Shown here one piece after another: positions 1 through 8,448 of a stretch of DNA of 22,500 nucleotides (the stretch's first letter is position 1; each line of letters starts with the position of its first letter). A program made the translations under genes and the position numbers. The DNA comes from Chrysomallon squamiferum (taxonomy: Eukaryota; Mollusca; Gastropoda; Neomphalida; Peltospiridae): contig CM022667.1 in assembly GCA_012295275.1 (NCBI GenBank), positions 7,767,538-7,790,037 of the forward strand, written 5' to 3'. The notes under the pieces were generated by a model. The model was given only the letters and a program-made list of their open reading frames with translations. It was not told the origin of the DNA and searched no databases.

Positions 1-269
1 TCAACAATATAAATTATTTTTCTAGACAGCGTTTTCATTTAATTTATTTAGCCTGCAGTTATATTAAATAAACAATTTAATTTCAGTTAAATAAAAGATA
101 AATTATTATTTTAAATTAATTTTTTCGACATCTTCGGATTACAAATTGAAGAGATAATGAAGCAAACTCGTTGTCATTTGATGCGCTGTGGAATTTATTC
201 CATTCAGACACGGAAGGAACCACGGCTATTTGGGGAAAAAAAGAAAAAAAAACATAGCGGTAGTGGTCT
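1..269. other. AT-rich DNA, no feature seen
   Basis: The first ~150 bases are very AT-rich. Short open frames exist on both strands around 116-441, but they overlap each other, have no Kozak context or splice signals, and resemble no family I know. I see no gene, RNA or repeat here. Confidence 0.5.
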
Positions 270-640
270 CCGTGGAAACACCGGTTTGGGCGAACTGAAT
301 ACCTCCAAGTGCGGAACCTACCCGGAAACACCATTCCCGGCAAAGAGCCGAATGTACAAGGCCTGTAATAGTCCTGTTGCTTCAAGCTCTGCATCTTCGT
401 TTTGGAAATCCGGTAGCGACAAACTCCTCAAACACTGTTGATTGTTCTTATGTATTTAATTATTCTCCTTCCAAGCCGGTTTCCGAAAAGCGCGAAGTGC
501 AATTTCCCGGCGGAACCGAAACTCCTCCTCAGTACCGGTTACAAGAAAATCTTGTTGGAAATAAGGGAGGAAACCTCGAAGCAGAGATTTTAAGTGAGTT
601 CCGAAACGCCTCGCTATAGGGCTAGCAGCTCCTCATTGAT
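270..640. other. Balanced-composition island rich in CCGG/CGGAA words
   Basis: Base composition shifts sharply from the AT-rich flanks. CCGG and CGGAA-type words recur (ACACCGG, CCCGGAAACACC, TCCCGG, ATCCGG, AGCCGG, CCCGGCGGAACC, TACCGG). CpG is well represented, which suggests DNA under constraint or unmethylated in the germ line. The island may be part of the promoter-like segment that follows, or may hold an exon (see 476-593). I cannot assign a gene. Confidence 0.35.
476..593 (+). CDS. Weak candidate internal exon, unknown protein
   Basis: A pyrimidine-rich stretch ending CTCCTTCCAAG at 475 could be a 3' splice site, and AA|GTGAGT at 593/594 could be a donor. Between them one frame is open for 39 codons with an unbiased, hydrophilic composition (for example EKREVQFPGGTETPPQYRL), and the same frame is open from 377 to 619. 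The donor lacks the usual G at -1, and I recognise no domain. Chance could explain this in a CpG-containing island. If real, it would be an internal exon entering in phase 0 and leaving in phase 1. Confidence 0.13.
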
Positions 641-689
641 TTATCTCCGCCGACATTTTCACTGAAGTCATGTTTAATGAAAACGCAGT

Positions 690-850
690 CACCGCGGCCA
701 ATCACAGCGCCAATTACACACAGCGCTGTCGTCATTGGGCGAACGCGTCCGCAGACGCCATTGTTGCTACGCCTTCCCGAGGACGCGTTGTCAAGGAGAC
801 GGGGTTTCGTGCACGTGCGGTCGTGTTTACAACCGTCCGAATCGACAGTT
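690..850. promoter_or_regulatory. Candidate promoter with three CCAAT boxes and an E-box
   Basis: Two CCAAT motifs on the plus strand (698-702, in GGCCAATCA context, and 710-714) and one inverted ATTGG (734-738) lie within 41 bases. CACGTG follows at 812-817, inside CpG-rich sequence. Clustered CCAAT boxes are the classic NF-Y promoter layout of cell-cycle and housekeeping genes. Direction is undecided because no first exon can be recognised on either side. The motifs are directly visible; promoter function is inferred. Confidence 0.35.
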
Positions 851-876
851 TCCTTAAAAGTGTTATCTTATTGTGA

Positions 877-1429
877 AAAAAAAAAGAGAATGTCTTTATA
901 TTTTTGTAAAAGATGAGTTTTTCACAAATAATAATATTTTTTTTTATTTCACGTATTAAATTTGTTACGTGTTGATTTTTAATTAAGCTGTTTAAATGGG
1001 GGGTTTTCTTGCAGAGGTTTTTCCGGGAGGGTTAACATCATAATTGTCATCATAATTATCATTTAATATTATTAACATTAAGAGAGAGAGAGAGAGAGAG
1101 CAGTTAATTATTAAATGAACAGCAATAACAATAACAACAACAACAATCATCATCATAATCCTAATCATCACATTTTATTATTATCATCATCATCATCTTA
1201 ACTACAACGATACTGTATTTTTCATTTCAGATCAATAATACTTCGTGATCTAACTTTATTAGTACTTACTGATTTGATTTAAATGTAAATATATGACATA
1301 AATAAAATCAAATTACCCTGTTCTAACAGTGATCAAGTTTCAACATTAACGTTGATGTAAAGATAATAAAAAGATATAAAAACAAAAACAGTTAAATTTG
1401 AAAGCCTACTGACCTTTTAATACACTAAC
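877..1429. other. AT-rich spacer with simple repeats
   Basis: Holds a pure GA tract, ACA/ATC/ATT trinucleotide-like runs (about 1120-1195), and otherwise unstructured A+T. No gene or RNA seen. Confidence 0.5.
1080..1101. repeat. (GA)n microsatellite
   Basis: Uninterrupted GA dinucleotide, about ten units, flanked by TTAACATTAA and CAGTTAATTA. Confidence 0.9.
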
Positions 1430-1660
1430 AATAAAATAAAATAAAATAAAATAAAATAAAATAAAACAAAAAATACAAAAAATAAAACAAAATAAAATAA
1501 AACAAACTTTTTGAAATAACAATAAGAATAAAAAAATAATAAAGCAAAGCAAAATAAACAAAACAAAATGAAACAACAAAAATAAAACTGAACAGAACAA
1601 AACAAAAAAACAAAATAAAATAAAATAAAGCAAAACGAAACAAAATAAAACTGTACATCA
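1430..1660. repeat. (AAAAT)n / AAAAC-rich degenerate pentanucleotide array
   Basis: Perfect AAAAT units near the 5' end decay into AAAAC, AAAAT and AAAGC variants over about 230 bases. The phenylalanine/leucine-rich minus-strand frames here are by-products of the repeat and not genes. Confidence 0.9.
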
Positions 1661-1679
1661 TAAACACACAGTTAAACAC

Positions 1680-2330
1680 AGATTACCTACATACACTCTC
1701 TCTCTGTGCCTAGATATGTAAACTTCTTTGTGTTACGAACAGATCATCAAATGAATCAAATACAACAATAAATTCTGGCCTGTTACGGAGAAGTTTTAAT
1801 TGTACTTTAACGGTATAATTATACTATAACGGTATAGCGGTGATGACGTAACAGAATTAACATAACAGTGATTTCAGTTAAACGACATTACAATTGTGCA
1901 GCTCTGTGTGTTTAATTGTTTTGTTTGCTGACTAAACACAATTAGCCCTGACTGGTCACTCTCGGACAATCCACAGTTCTGTAATGACCGCTGGTCTGTA
2001 TTCTGATGGTGGAAGTAACGACATGACGTCATAGACAGTCAGCGGGTAATAATAATAACTGTTAAAGGAGTGTTGTGTTTCCATGGAGATTTTGTTCTGT
2101 TATTATCTCGTTATTCTGGTTAATTTCTGAACTAAATCTGATGGTTTTCGATATTCACGATAAAACAAAACTGATTTAGAAGTAAAACCGAGAGAAGATT
2201 TTCGAAGCTGTTCATGGTGTTAAATTTTCTTTTATTATCGAGGAAATGTTTTAATTTTTTTTAATTTCCTTTCAGGTGACGTCAATTTGCTAACGTGAAC
2301 ATTCGATTCATGTGTATAGCGAAAAATAGC
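1680..2330. other. Unique sequence with two full CRE palindromes
   Basis: No exon is convincing. TGACGTCA, the full palindromic CREB/ATF site, occurs at 2024-2031 and again at 2277-2284. The second directly follows a polypyrimidine-CAG that resembles a 3' splice site (AG at 2274-2275), but all three frames after it stop within 20 codons. A local echo of AACGGTATA occurs at about 1809 and 1829. Confidence 0.35.
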
Positions 2331-2512
2331 GAAAAAAAAAAAAAAAAATAAAATAAAATCAGTTTCAAAAAAGGAAACAAAAAATAAATAAAAAAAGAAA
2401 GAACGAAACATTATGAATTTTTTAAAGTTACGTGATACTATTTTTTTTCAAAAAAAAAAAAAAAAAAAAAAAAGATTTTTAGAAATGGAATTTAAATATA
2501 TATATATATATA
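2331..2512. repeat. Poly(A) tracts and (TA)n
   Basis: Two long A runs (about 2331-2349 and 2450-2473) and an alternating TA tract (about 2496-2512), with no flanking target-site duplication or retroposed gene recognised. Confidence 0.8.
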
Positions 2513-2796
2513 TTACTATCCAGCTTTGTTTTACGCGCAGTTACATATAGCAACATCTTCCTGTCTTTAAACATTGACAGCAAAACTGAATTGAATGTAA
2601 ATCTTAAAAGCAATTAAGGGTATTAAAACGAAAGAAAATTATTTTTTTTAAAATAACAGGCTGAAAAAGATTTTAAATGTATATTAGTTTGTCATAATAA
2701 TTATCTTTTTGATTTCAAGGGAATAATGTTTTAATAATAACAATAATTCTGTCTTAATTCTGAATATCTCTTGTTTAACCTTTCTGCCTATCTATC

Positions 2797-2980
2797 ACTC
2801 TTTCTTTCTTTCTGTCTTTCTTTCTATCTATCTATCTATTATCTAACTATCTATTTATCTATCTATCTATCTATCTATCTGAGTGTCAGTCTGTCTGTCT
2901 ATCTATCTATCTACCTACTTTCTATCTGTCTATCTTTCTTTCTGTCTGTCTGTCTGTCTGTCTGTCTGCCTGCCTATCTG
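2797..2980. repeat. (CTAT)n/(CTTT)n/(CTGT)n compound tetranucleotide repeat
   Basis: CTTT units pass into CTAT, then CTGT, then CTAT again and finally CTGT/CTGC. The three dialects of the same YNYT tetranucleotide suggest successive slippage from point-mutated units. The serine/leucine-rich plus frame across it is a by-product. Confidence 0.9.
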
Positions 2981-2984
2981 TCTA

Positions 2985-3655
2985 GCTAGCTTCTTTGTTG
3001 TTTATTTGTCTGGTAGGTTAATGTAGATTTGTGAATGTAGATTTACACATTTTACATAAAACTTTAAATATTTTTAACACATATTTTAAACACAAAGTTA
3101 TTCATCAAACAGAAGTGATGAATCTAAATCTGAATATTGTATTTTTATATTTAGAAATTACAGAAATTAATTTTATTATCTAATATTATTCTTAGTGGAA
3201 AAAATTCACATACGAGATAGGTTCCTTATTGATAGATAAATACTTGATATATATACTTGATAATACATACTTGATATGTATAAATTTGATATCTATATGC
3301 TTGACAGGTAATCGAAATATATACATAAATAAAAAAAAGATTATTATTAGTAATGGAATTTTGATACCAATAAAAAAAAAAATTCCACTTTACGGCAAAT
3401 TTGTTAGACTTATTTTTTTCTTTCTTTTCGCTATGTCGCAATTTCAATTTACAAAGACACGAAATTTGTCTTTTTCTCTTTTATTCTCACATCTACAACA
3501 GCGATGGACACGTCAGCATTTCTTAAACGAGTTGCGAGTCGCCGCGACAAGTGACATCAACGTAGATGACGACTTTCTTTTGATACCATCAGTGATGACA
3601 ACGACGTTTCTTAATCAACTTGTGCACATAATGAAGCTTTGTTGTAAATGAGAGA
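2985..3655. other. AT-rich unique sequence, no convincing gene
   Basis: A 140-codon plus frame (3229-3651) is open, but its first half is isoleucine/lysine/asparagine-rich from AT bias and it resembles no protein family. Its last third (about 3500-3650) is less biased. I see no splice-site pair that would make an exon of it. Confidence 0.4.
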
Positions 3656-3659
3656 AACA

Positions 3660-3895
3660 GAGATGTATGAGCCGCCTCACGCTGTCCTAATTAACGTGTC
3701 TTCCTCCAGCTCCACTGGCAGTCACAAGATGCGAGGCAGCCCGACTCTCTGATTTATAGTAAAATGCTTTTAACAAATTTCCGTTTCTTGCGTGTTTCAG
3801 CCCTTCACAAGTAGCCAAGCAGAAAATATATTCCGCGCCATTAATTACCATCATCGTTAAACTCGCTTGTCTTTGACTGTAATTAGACATTATAC
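3660..3895. promoter_or_regulatory. Candidate conserved non-coding element with homeodomain sites
   Basis: Balanced, non-repetitive sequence with three TAATTA cores (3688-3693, 3842-3847 and 3880-3885), the second inside GCGCCATTAATTACC. The mix of homeodomain cores, T-rich half-sites and a lack of slippage repeats resembles developmental enhancers. It shares TTCCGCGCCATTAAT (3831-3845) with a second element at 5377-5391. A 67-codon minus frame (3687-3890) covers the same bases; its composition is ordinary, but I recognise nothing in it. Confidence 0.3.
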
Positions 3896-3910
3896 ATCTT
3901 CTTAGAGTCG

Positions 3911-4804
3911 ATTCTTTACTTATGTTTTATTACGTTCTCTCAGTTTTGAATCTATGTCGGTTTCTTTACTTATGTTTTATTACGTTCTCTCAGTTTTGAA
4001 TCTATGTCGGTATCGTTTCTTTACTTATGTTTTATTACGTTCTCTCAGTTTTGAATCTATGTCGGTATCGTTTCTTTACTTATGTTTTATTACGTTCTCT
4101 CAGTTTTGTATCTATGTCGGTTTCTTTACTTATGTTTTATTACGTTCTCTCAGTTTTGAATCTATGTCGGTTTCTTTACTTATGTTTTATTACGTTCTCT
4201 CAGTTTTGAATCTATGTCGGTATCGTTTCTTTACTTATGTTTTATTAAGTTCTCTCAGTTTTGAATCTATGTCGGTATCGTTTCTTTACTTATGTTTTAT
4301 TACGTTCTCTCAGTTTTGTATCTATGTCGGTATCGTTTCTTTACTTATGTTTTATTACGTTTCTCTCAGTTTTGAATCTATGTCGGTATCGTTTCTTTAC
4401 TTATGTTTTATTACGTTCTCTCAGTTTTGAATCTATGTCGGTATTATGTTTTTTACGTTCTCTCAGTTTTGAATCTATGTCGGTATCGTTTCTTTACTTA
4501 TGTTTTATTACGTTCTCTCAGTTTTGAATCTATGTCGGTTTCTTTACTTATGTTTTATTACGTTCTCTCAGTTTTGAATCTATGTCGGTATCGTTTCTTT
4601 ACTTATGTTTTATTACGTTCTCTCAGTTTTGAATCTATGTCGGTATCGTTTCTTTACTTATGTTTTATTACGTTCTCTCTCAGTTTTGAATCTATGTCGG
4701 TATCGTTTCTTTACTTATGTTTTATTACGTTCTCTCTCAGTTTTGAATCTATGTCGGTATCGTTTCTTTACTTATGTTTTATTACGTTCTCTCTCTATGT
4801 CGGT
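3911..4804. repeat. 50/55-nt minisatellite, 16 units plus a partial
   Basis: Units share the core TATGTTTTATTACGTTCTCT followed by CAGTTTTGAATCTATGTCGG. They come in a 50-nt form and a 55-nt form carrying an extra TATCG at the junction. CAGTTTTG occurs 16 times. Units 4 and 8 share TTTTGTA instead of TTTTGAA, unit 11 (about 4441-4480) is internally deleted, and the last three units gain an extra CT. The final partial unit lacks the CAGTTTTGAA block and fuses CTCTCT directly to CTATGTCGG. The repeating plus-strand frames (FYYVLSVLNLCRYRF-like) arise because no unit has stops in some frames; I do not regard them as coding. Confidence 0.95.
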
Positions 4805-4884
4805 AGTTGGGTGATCTGTCCATTGTCCGTCTCTTTGTCTCTTCATGTATGCATGTGTGCGTGACTGCGTGAGTGCGTGTCTGA

Positions 4885-5232
4885 GTTCAGAGTGTATGAA
4901 TGTATGTATGTATGTATATTACTGTAATATTCACGATAAAAAATAACCAATAAACAAAAAGAAAAATAAACATAAATGAATATGCACTCACGCACGCGCT
5001 CACATGCATAGAGACATACACACACCCTCGAACGTACGTACACACATAATATATATATACACGTGTGTGTAAGTATGTATATTTTTAAATGCATACATAC
5101 ATACATACATATATACATGTATATACATACACCAATACGCGAATATGTATGTATGTTTGTATATGTATGTATGTATGTGTGTGTGTGTTTGTGTGTGTGT
5201 CTGTGTGTTTGTGTCTGTGTGTTATTAATGTT
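4885..5232. repeat. GTAT/CATA and GT/CA simple-repeat patchwork
   Basis: GTAT units (about 4896-4915), CACA/ACGC-rich stretches (4984-5045), CATA/GTAT runs (about 5090-5180) and GTGTGTTT units (5176-5222). The ATAC run around 5095-5130 and the GTAT run around 5145-5176 are in inverted orientation and could form a hairpin. Confidence 0.8.
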
Positions 5233-5359
5233 TAAAAGACTGCAATGAAAAAACAAAATATAAAATAAGTTAATAAAACTTTTGAAGGTTTATTTCCTTC
5301 TTTTCACGTTGACTAAATTAATAATATTCGCGCACTGAAATTGATTTTAATTCAGTCGC

Positions 5360-5545
5360 TTTTAACAATAACTTCGTTCCGCGCCATTAATCTATGGATT
5401 AAGAAATTGCCGAGACCGAGGAGGGGACCCTTGATCCAGCAGTAATAAAAATACGAACAAAACACGTATTCAATAGCCACGTGCCGCATAACCAGATAGC
5501 ATCTGCGCATGCGTTACTTACAGTGACGTCGCGCGCGCTGGGTTC
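5360..5545. promoter_or_regulatory. Candidate regulatory element: TAATC-N4-GATTA palindrome, NRF1 site, CRE
   Basis: TAATCTATGGATTA (5388-5401) is a perfect inverted repeat of the bicoid/Otx/Pitx-type TAATC half-site. CACGTG follows at 5478-5483. TGCGCATGCG (5504-5513) matches the palindromic NRF1 consensus almost completely, and TGACGTC (5524-5530) is a CRE core directly before a GCGCGCGC run. On the minus strand a GTAAGT donor-like hexamer sits between the NRF1 site and the CRE, so a minus-strand first exon is possible but has no start codon that I can defend. Confidence 0.4.
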
Positions 5546-5685
5546 ACTTGTCAATCAAGGCTGGTTTAGGGGCTCGTGGCCCTGAAAGACGGAGAAGAAA
5601 AAAGATTTTTATCGCAAAAAAAAAAAATCATTTTATCGTGAAAAGAATGACAAAGATTGCAGATCAATTGTAAAACTGTCCACGG

Positions 5686-5756
5686 TGACGTCGTAGTGAC
5701 AGACATTTAGCACGTCGTGTTTGAACTGCTGTCGTAGTGACAGACATTCAGCGTTC
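5686..5756 (+). repeat. Two-copy direct repeat next to a CRE
   Basis: GTCGTAGTGACAGACATT occurs at 5690 and 5731 (41-base offset), followed by TAGC and CAGC respectively. The first copy overlaps TGACGTCG (5686-5693). This could be a young local duplication or a pair of binding sites. Confidence 0.7.
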
Positions 5757-5876
5757 GGAAAAATTCTAATTATCCACTTATTTTTGTAGAAATATGACAC
5801 AAATGAGAAATGATAAAAAGATAAAAATATAAATAATGAAAAATATAAAATGTTGTCAGATTAGGGTTGGTGAATA

Positions 5877-5928
<52 letters not shown>

Positions 5929-6395
5929 TTTATTTTTATTTTGGGGATGATGATGATGATGATTATTATTATAATAAATGAATGAATGAACAAAAAATAA
6001 ACCTTTTTTTATAATAATACAAAATATATTTACTAAATAAAATAAATAAATTTAAATTAATTTATATTTTTAAAATTAAAATAAAAGGGAGATTTTTCCA
6101 AAATAAGAAGAAAAACTGAATAAGGAAACAATGAAACAAACAAACGAATAAACAAAAAGAAAAATATAAATAAATAAATATTTAAGTAAGTAAATAAATA
6201 AGTAAATTAATTAAATTAAATTAAATTAAATTAAATTAAATTAAATTAAAAATTAAAAATTAATATCTTGATCGGTAGATGTGACCTAAAATAAACAGGT
6301 TGTTTGTATATTTACATTTTTTTTCGTTTGGAAGCAGTAAAAAAGACAACAACAAGTTTATTTTACACTCAGTGTTTCTCACTCTGCCATTTCCC
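5757..6395. repeat. AT-rich block with (TTA)n and (AAATT)n microsatellites
   Basis: A near-pure TTA run (about 5876-5928), a short TGA run (about 5947-5962), A-rich TAAA/AAATA stretches and an AAATT array (about 6206-6250). No gene is seen. Confidence 0.85.
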
Positions 6396-6399
6396 TGTG

Positions 6400-6835
6400 A
6401 TATCCTGCAATATCCGCCAGTCACTGGTTTTCCTTCCACGTTACGCTACCGCGCGCGCAGTTTAGCGCGATTACAGTGGAGGATATAAACACTTCTCTTA
6501 GCGGTAATTTGATATCTCGACAGACAACTGAAATGCGCGGACACGCAAACCTCCACCTTGTAGGGTAATCTGCTGGACAATTCCACTGAAAACACTTCAA
6601 CGTCCGACGTCGTGACTGCCAGAGATGCTGGTGTAAATTCAGCCAAATTATCACATTTGCTCGCTTGCAAGGACGAAGTGGAATGATTCGTTTCGCTGGT
6701 TCGCTCTGAGTTCGAGTCGCTGCGCTGACAGTGAGCGGAGAGGGGCGCGAGATTTTCTCTTTATTTAGTGCGTGAGCAGCTCCTTCGTCATCATCGTCAC
6801 CCGGGTGGACGAACGTTGACGCTGTCAGCGCCGAG
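6400..6835. promoter_or_regulatory. CpG-rich island, possible promoter, gene unknown
   Basis: CpG is frequent and includes CGCGCGCG-type and TAGCGCG words around 6450. A minus-strand frame is open over 6421-6861 (146 codons) with unbiased composition and an acidic run GDDDDEGAA, but I recognise no domain, and CpG-rich DNA often stays open by chance. The decayed ~70-nt array begins at the island's right edge. Confidence 0.25.
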
Positions 6836-7690
6836 CACGTTACAATCTTCTCGCAAAACACACAAACTCATTCTGTAAAGAAAAGAGGCGAAAGTTTTAA
6901 ACTGTACGCTACAAATCTTTGTAGTCAACAATCAGTTAAAATATAATATGCAAAGAAATTTTATTAAAAAAATAATAATAATTTTATTAACACGTTACAA
7001 AACATTCTCCTGTTAAATACGAAAGACATAAAAAGATTTCGCAAAAAGAAATATGCGAAATGTTAATATGAACGTTACAATTTTGCTCTATTTAATAATT
7101 TTTTAGAAACTCGCAAAATATTTTGTGAAATATGTAACATTACAATTTTTATCTAATGAACAACTTATTACGAAATGACATAATGTTAATAAATATGGGT
7201 TTATTATGCACGTTACAAAGAGTTAATTACAAAACATGCAGACTTTATGTAAACAATAAATGCGAATGTTTTCTTTGCACGTTACAAATTGTTTAGTTTT
7301 TAATTATAAAACATACAAAAACATTTTGTAAACGATAAATACGAATGTTTATTATACAGTTACAAATTGTTTTCAGATTCATTATGAAATATGCGAAAAC
7401 ACAGTATCAATAAAATATGCGAAGACTTGACCTTGTTATTTACAGATTGTTTTCATATTAACAAAACACCATCACCAAAATATAACTGTTCTCAAGAAAA
7501 ATGCCAAGTGTTTACAAAACACGTGAAAACATACTGTTAATAAAATATGCATGTGTAACCCGAGCGTTACAAATGTTTTACAACACACGTGAGGAGATAC
7601 TGTTAACAAAATATGCAAAGTGTGAAACCCGTGCGTTACAAATGTTTTACAACACACGTGAGGAGATACTGTTAACAAAATACGCGAGTG
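6836..7690. repeat. Decayed ~70-nt minisatellite with a divergence gradient
   Basis: CGTTACAA-type words recur at about 6838, 6993, 7073, 7138, 7211, 7281, 7359, 7565 and 7634, with weaker versions near 6906, 7436 and 7507, mostly 58-86 bases apart. Each is paired with an AAATATGCRAA-type word. The last two units (from 7565 and 7634, offset 69) are nearly identical over about 50 bases, including ACACACGTGAGGAG and ACTGTTAACAAAATA. Units become progressively harder to recognise leftwards. The small frames at the right end are repeat by-products. Confidence 0.75.
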
Positions 7691-8448
7691 TTGCGCTCTC
7701 TCTCTGTCTGACTGGCTCGTTGTTTTAGCTGTTCAATAAAAACACGCTGAGATTTTATTTCTTTTTTTATTACTAATTTGTGTTTTACTGCCGTGTTCAG
7801 AAACACTATCAAATAACTGAACGATTCCATTGTTGTTTTTTTACTCTATAAAAAAAAAAAAAGAGCTAATAAATGTGTCTTCTTTGTTTGAATGTAGTAA
7901 GTGTGGTTATATTATTGTATTATGTATTTCATGTGTGTGTGTGTGTGTGCGTATGTGCGTGTTTGGGTGTTTGTCGGGTTTTCTTATTTAGTTCAATTAC
8001 ATTAACTGTATTTTAAATAGTTGCTTCTGTTAAATCATTCATACATATACATAATTATTTAATTTTTGAAATGAATATATAAATGTATGTATACATCATG
8101 GTTTGTTTTTATGGTTGTCTCTTTAGATACGTTAGTAAATAAAAGAAGGTAAAAATATTTTTTTGACCGTTTATTTTCATCTTTTTAAAAAAAAATTAAA
8201 AAACATCTGTAAAAAAAATAAATTATTAAAGAAAAGAAACAACGATTATTCGTTAACTTCAGCATTATCATCCTCGTCAAGGTTTTAATTGTTGTTGTTG
8301 TTGCTGTTTTCTTCATCTTCTTCTTCTTCTTATTATTACTGTTATTGTTGTTATTATTGTTTTGTAGTTGGTGTTGTTGTTGATATTATTAGTATGTAAA
8401 AAGTGTCTATAATTCTAAACTTGTATCTACAGTATTTGAACTTTTATC
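7691..8448. other. AT-rich spacer with GT and TTG/TTC/TTA repeats
   Basis: Contains a short CT run (about 7696-7706), a GT-rich tract (about 7932-7970) and trinucleotide runs (TTG, TTC, TTA; about 8288-8390). No gene is seen. Confidence 0.5.

Noticed and set aside
1406-1679. Phe/Leu-rich minus-strand frames
   Set aside because: Translation of the AAAAT/AAAAC pentanucleotide array.
2252-2330. Polypyrimidine-CAG acceptor-like site before TGACGTCA
   Set aside because: All three frames stop quickly and no donor follows, so an exon is unlikely.
3229-3651. 140-codon plus-strand frame
   Set aside because: The first half is AT-driven (Ile/Asn/Lys); no family resemblance or splice support.
3954-4864. 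Long repeating plus-strand frames (FYYVLSVLNLCRYRF-like)
   Set aside because: They are translations of the 50/55-nt minisatellite in several frames at once, broken wherever units change length.
6421-6861. 146-codon minus-strand frame in the CpG-rich island
   Set aside because: Composition is protein-like, but no domain is recognisable, another minus frame overlaps it, and CpG-rich DNA stays open by chance.
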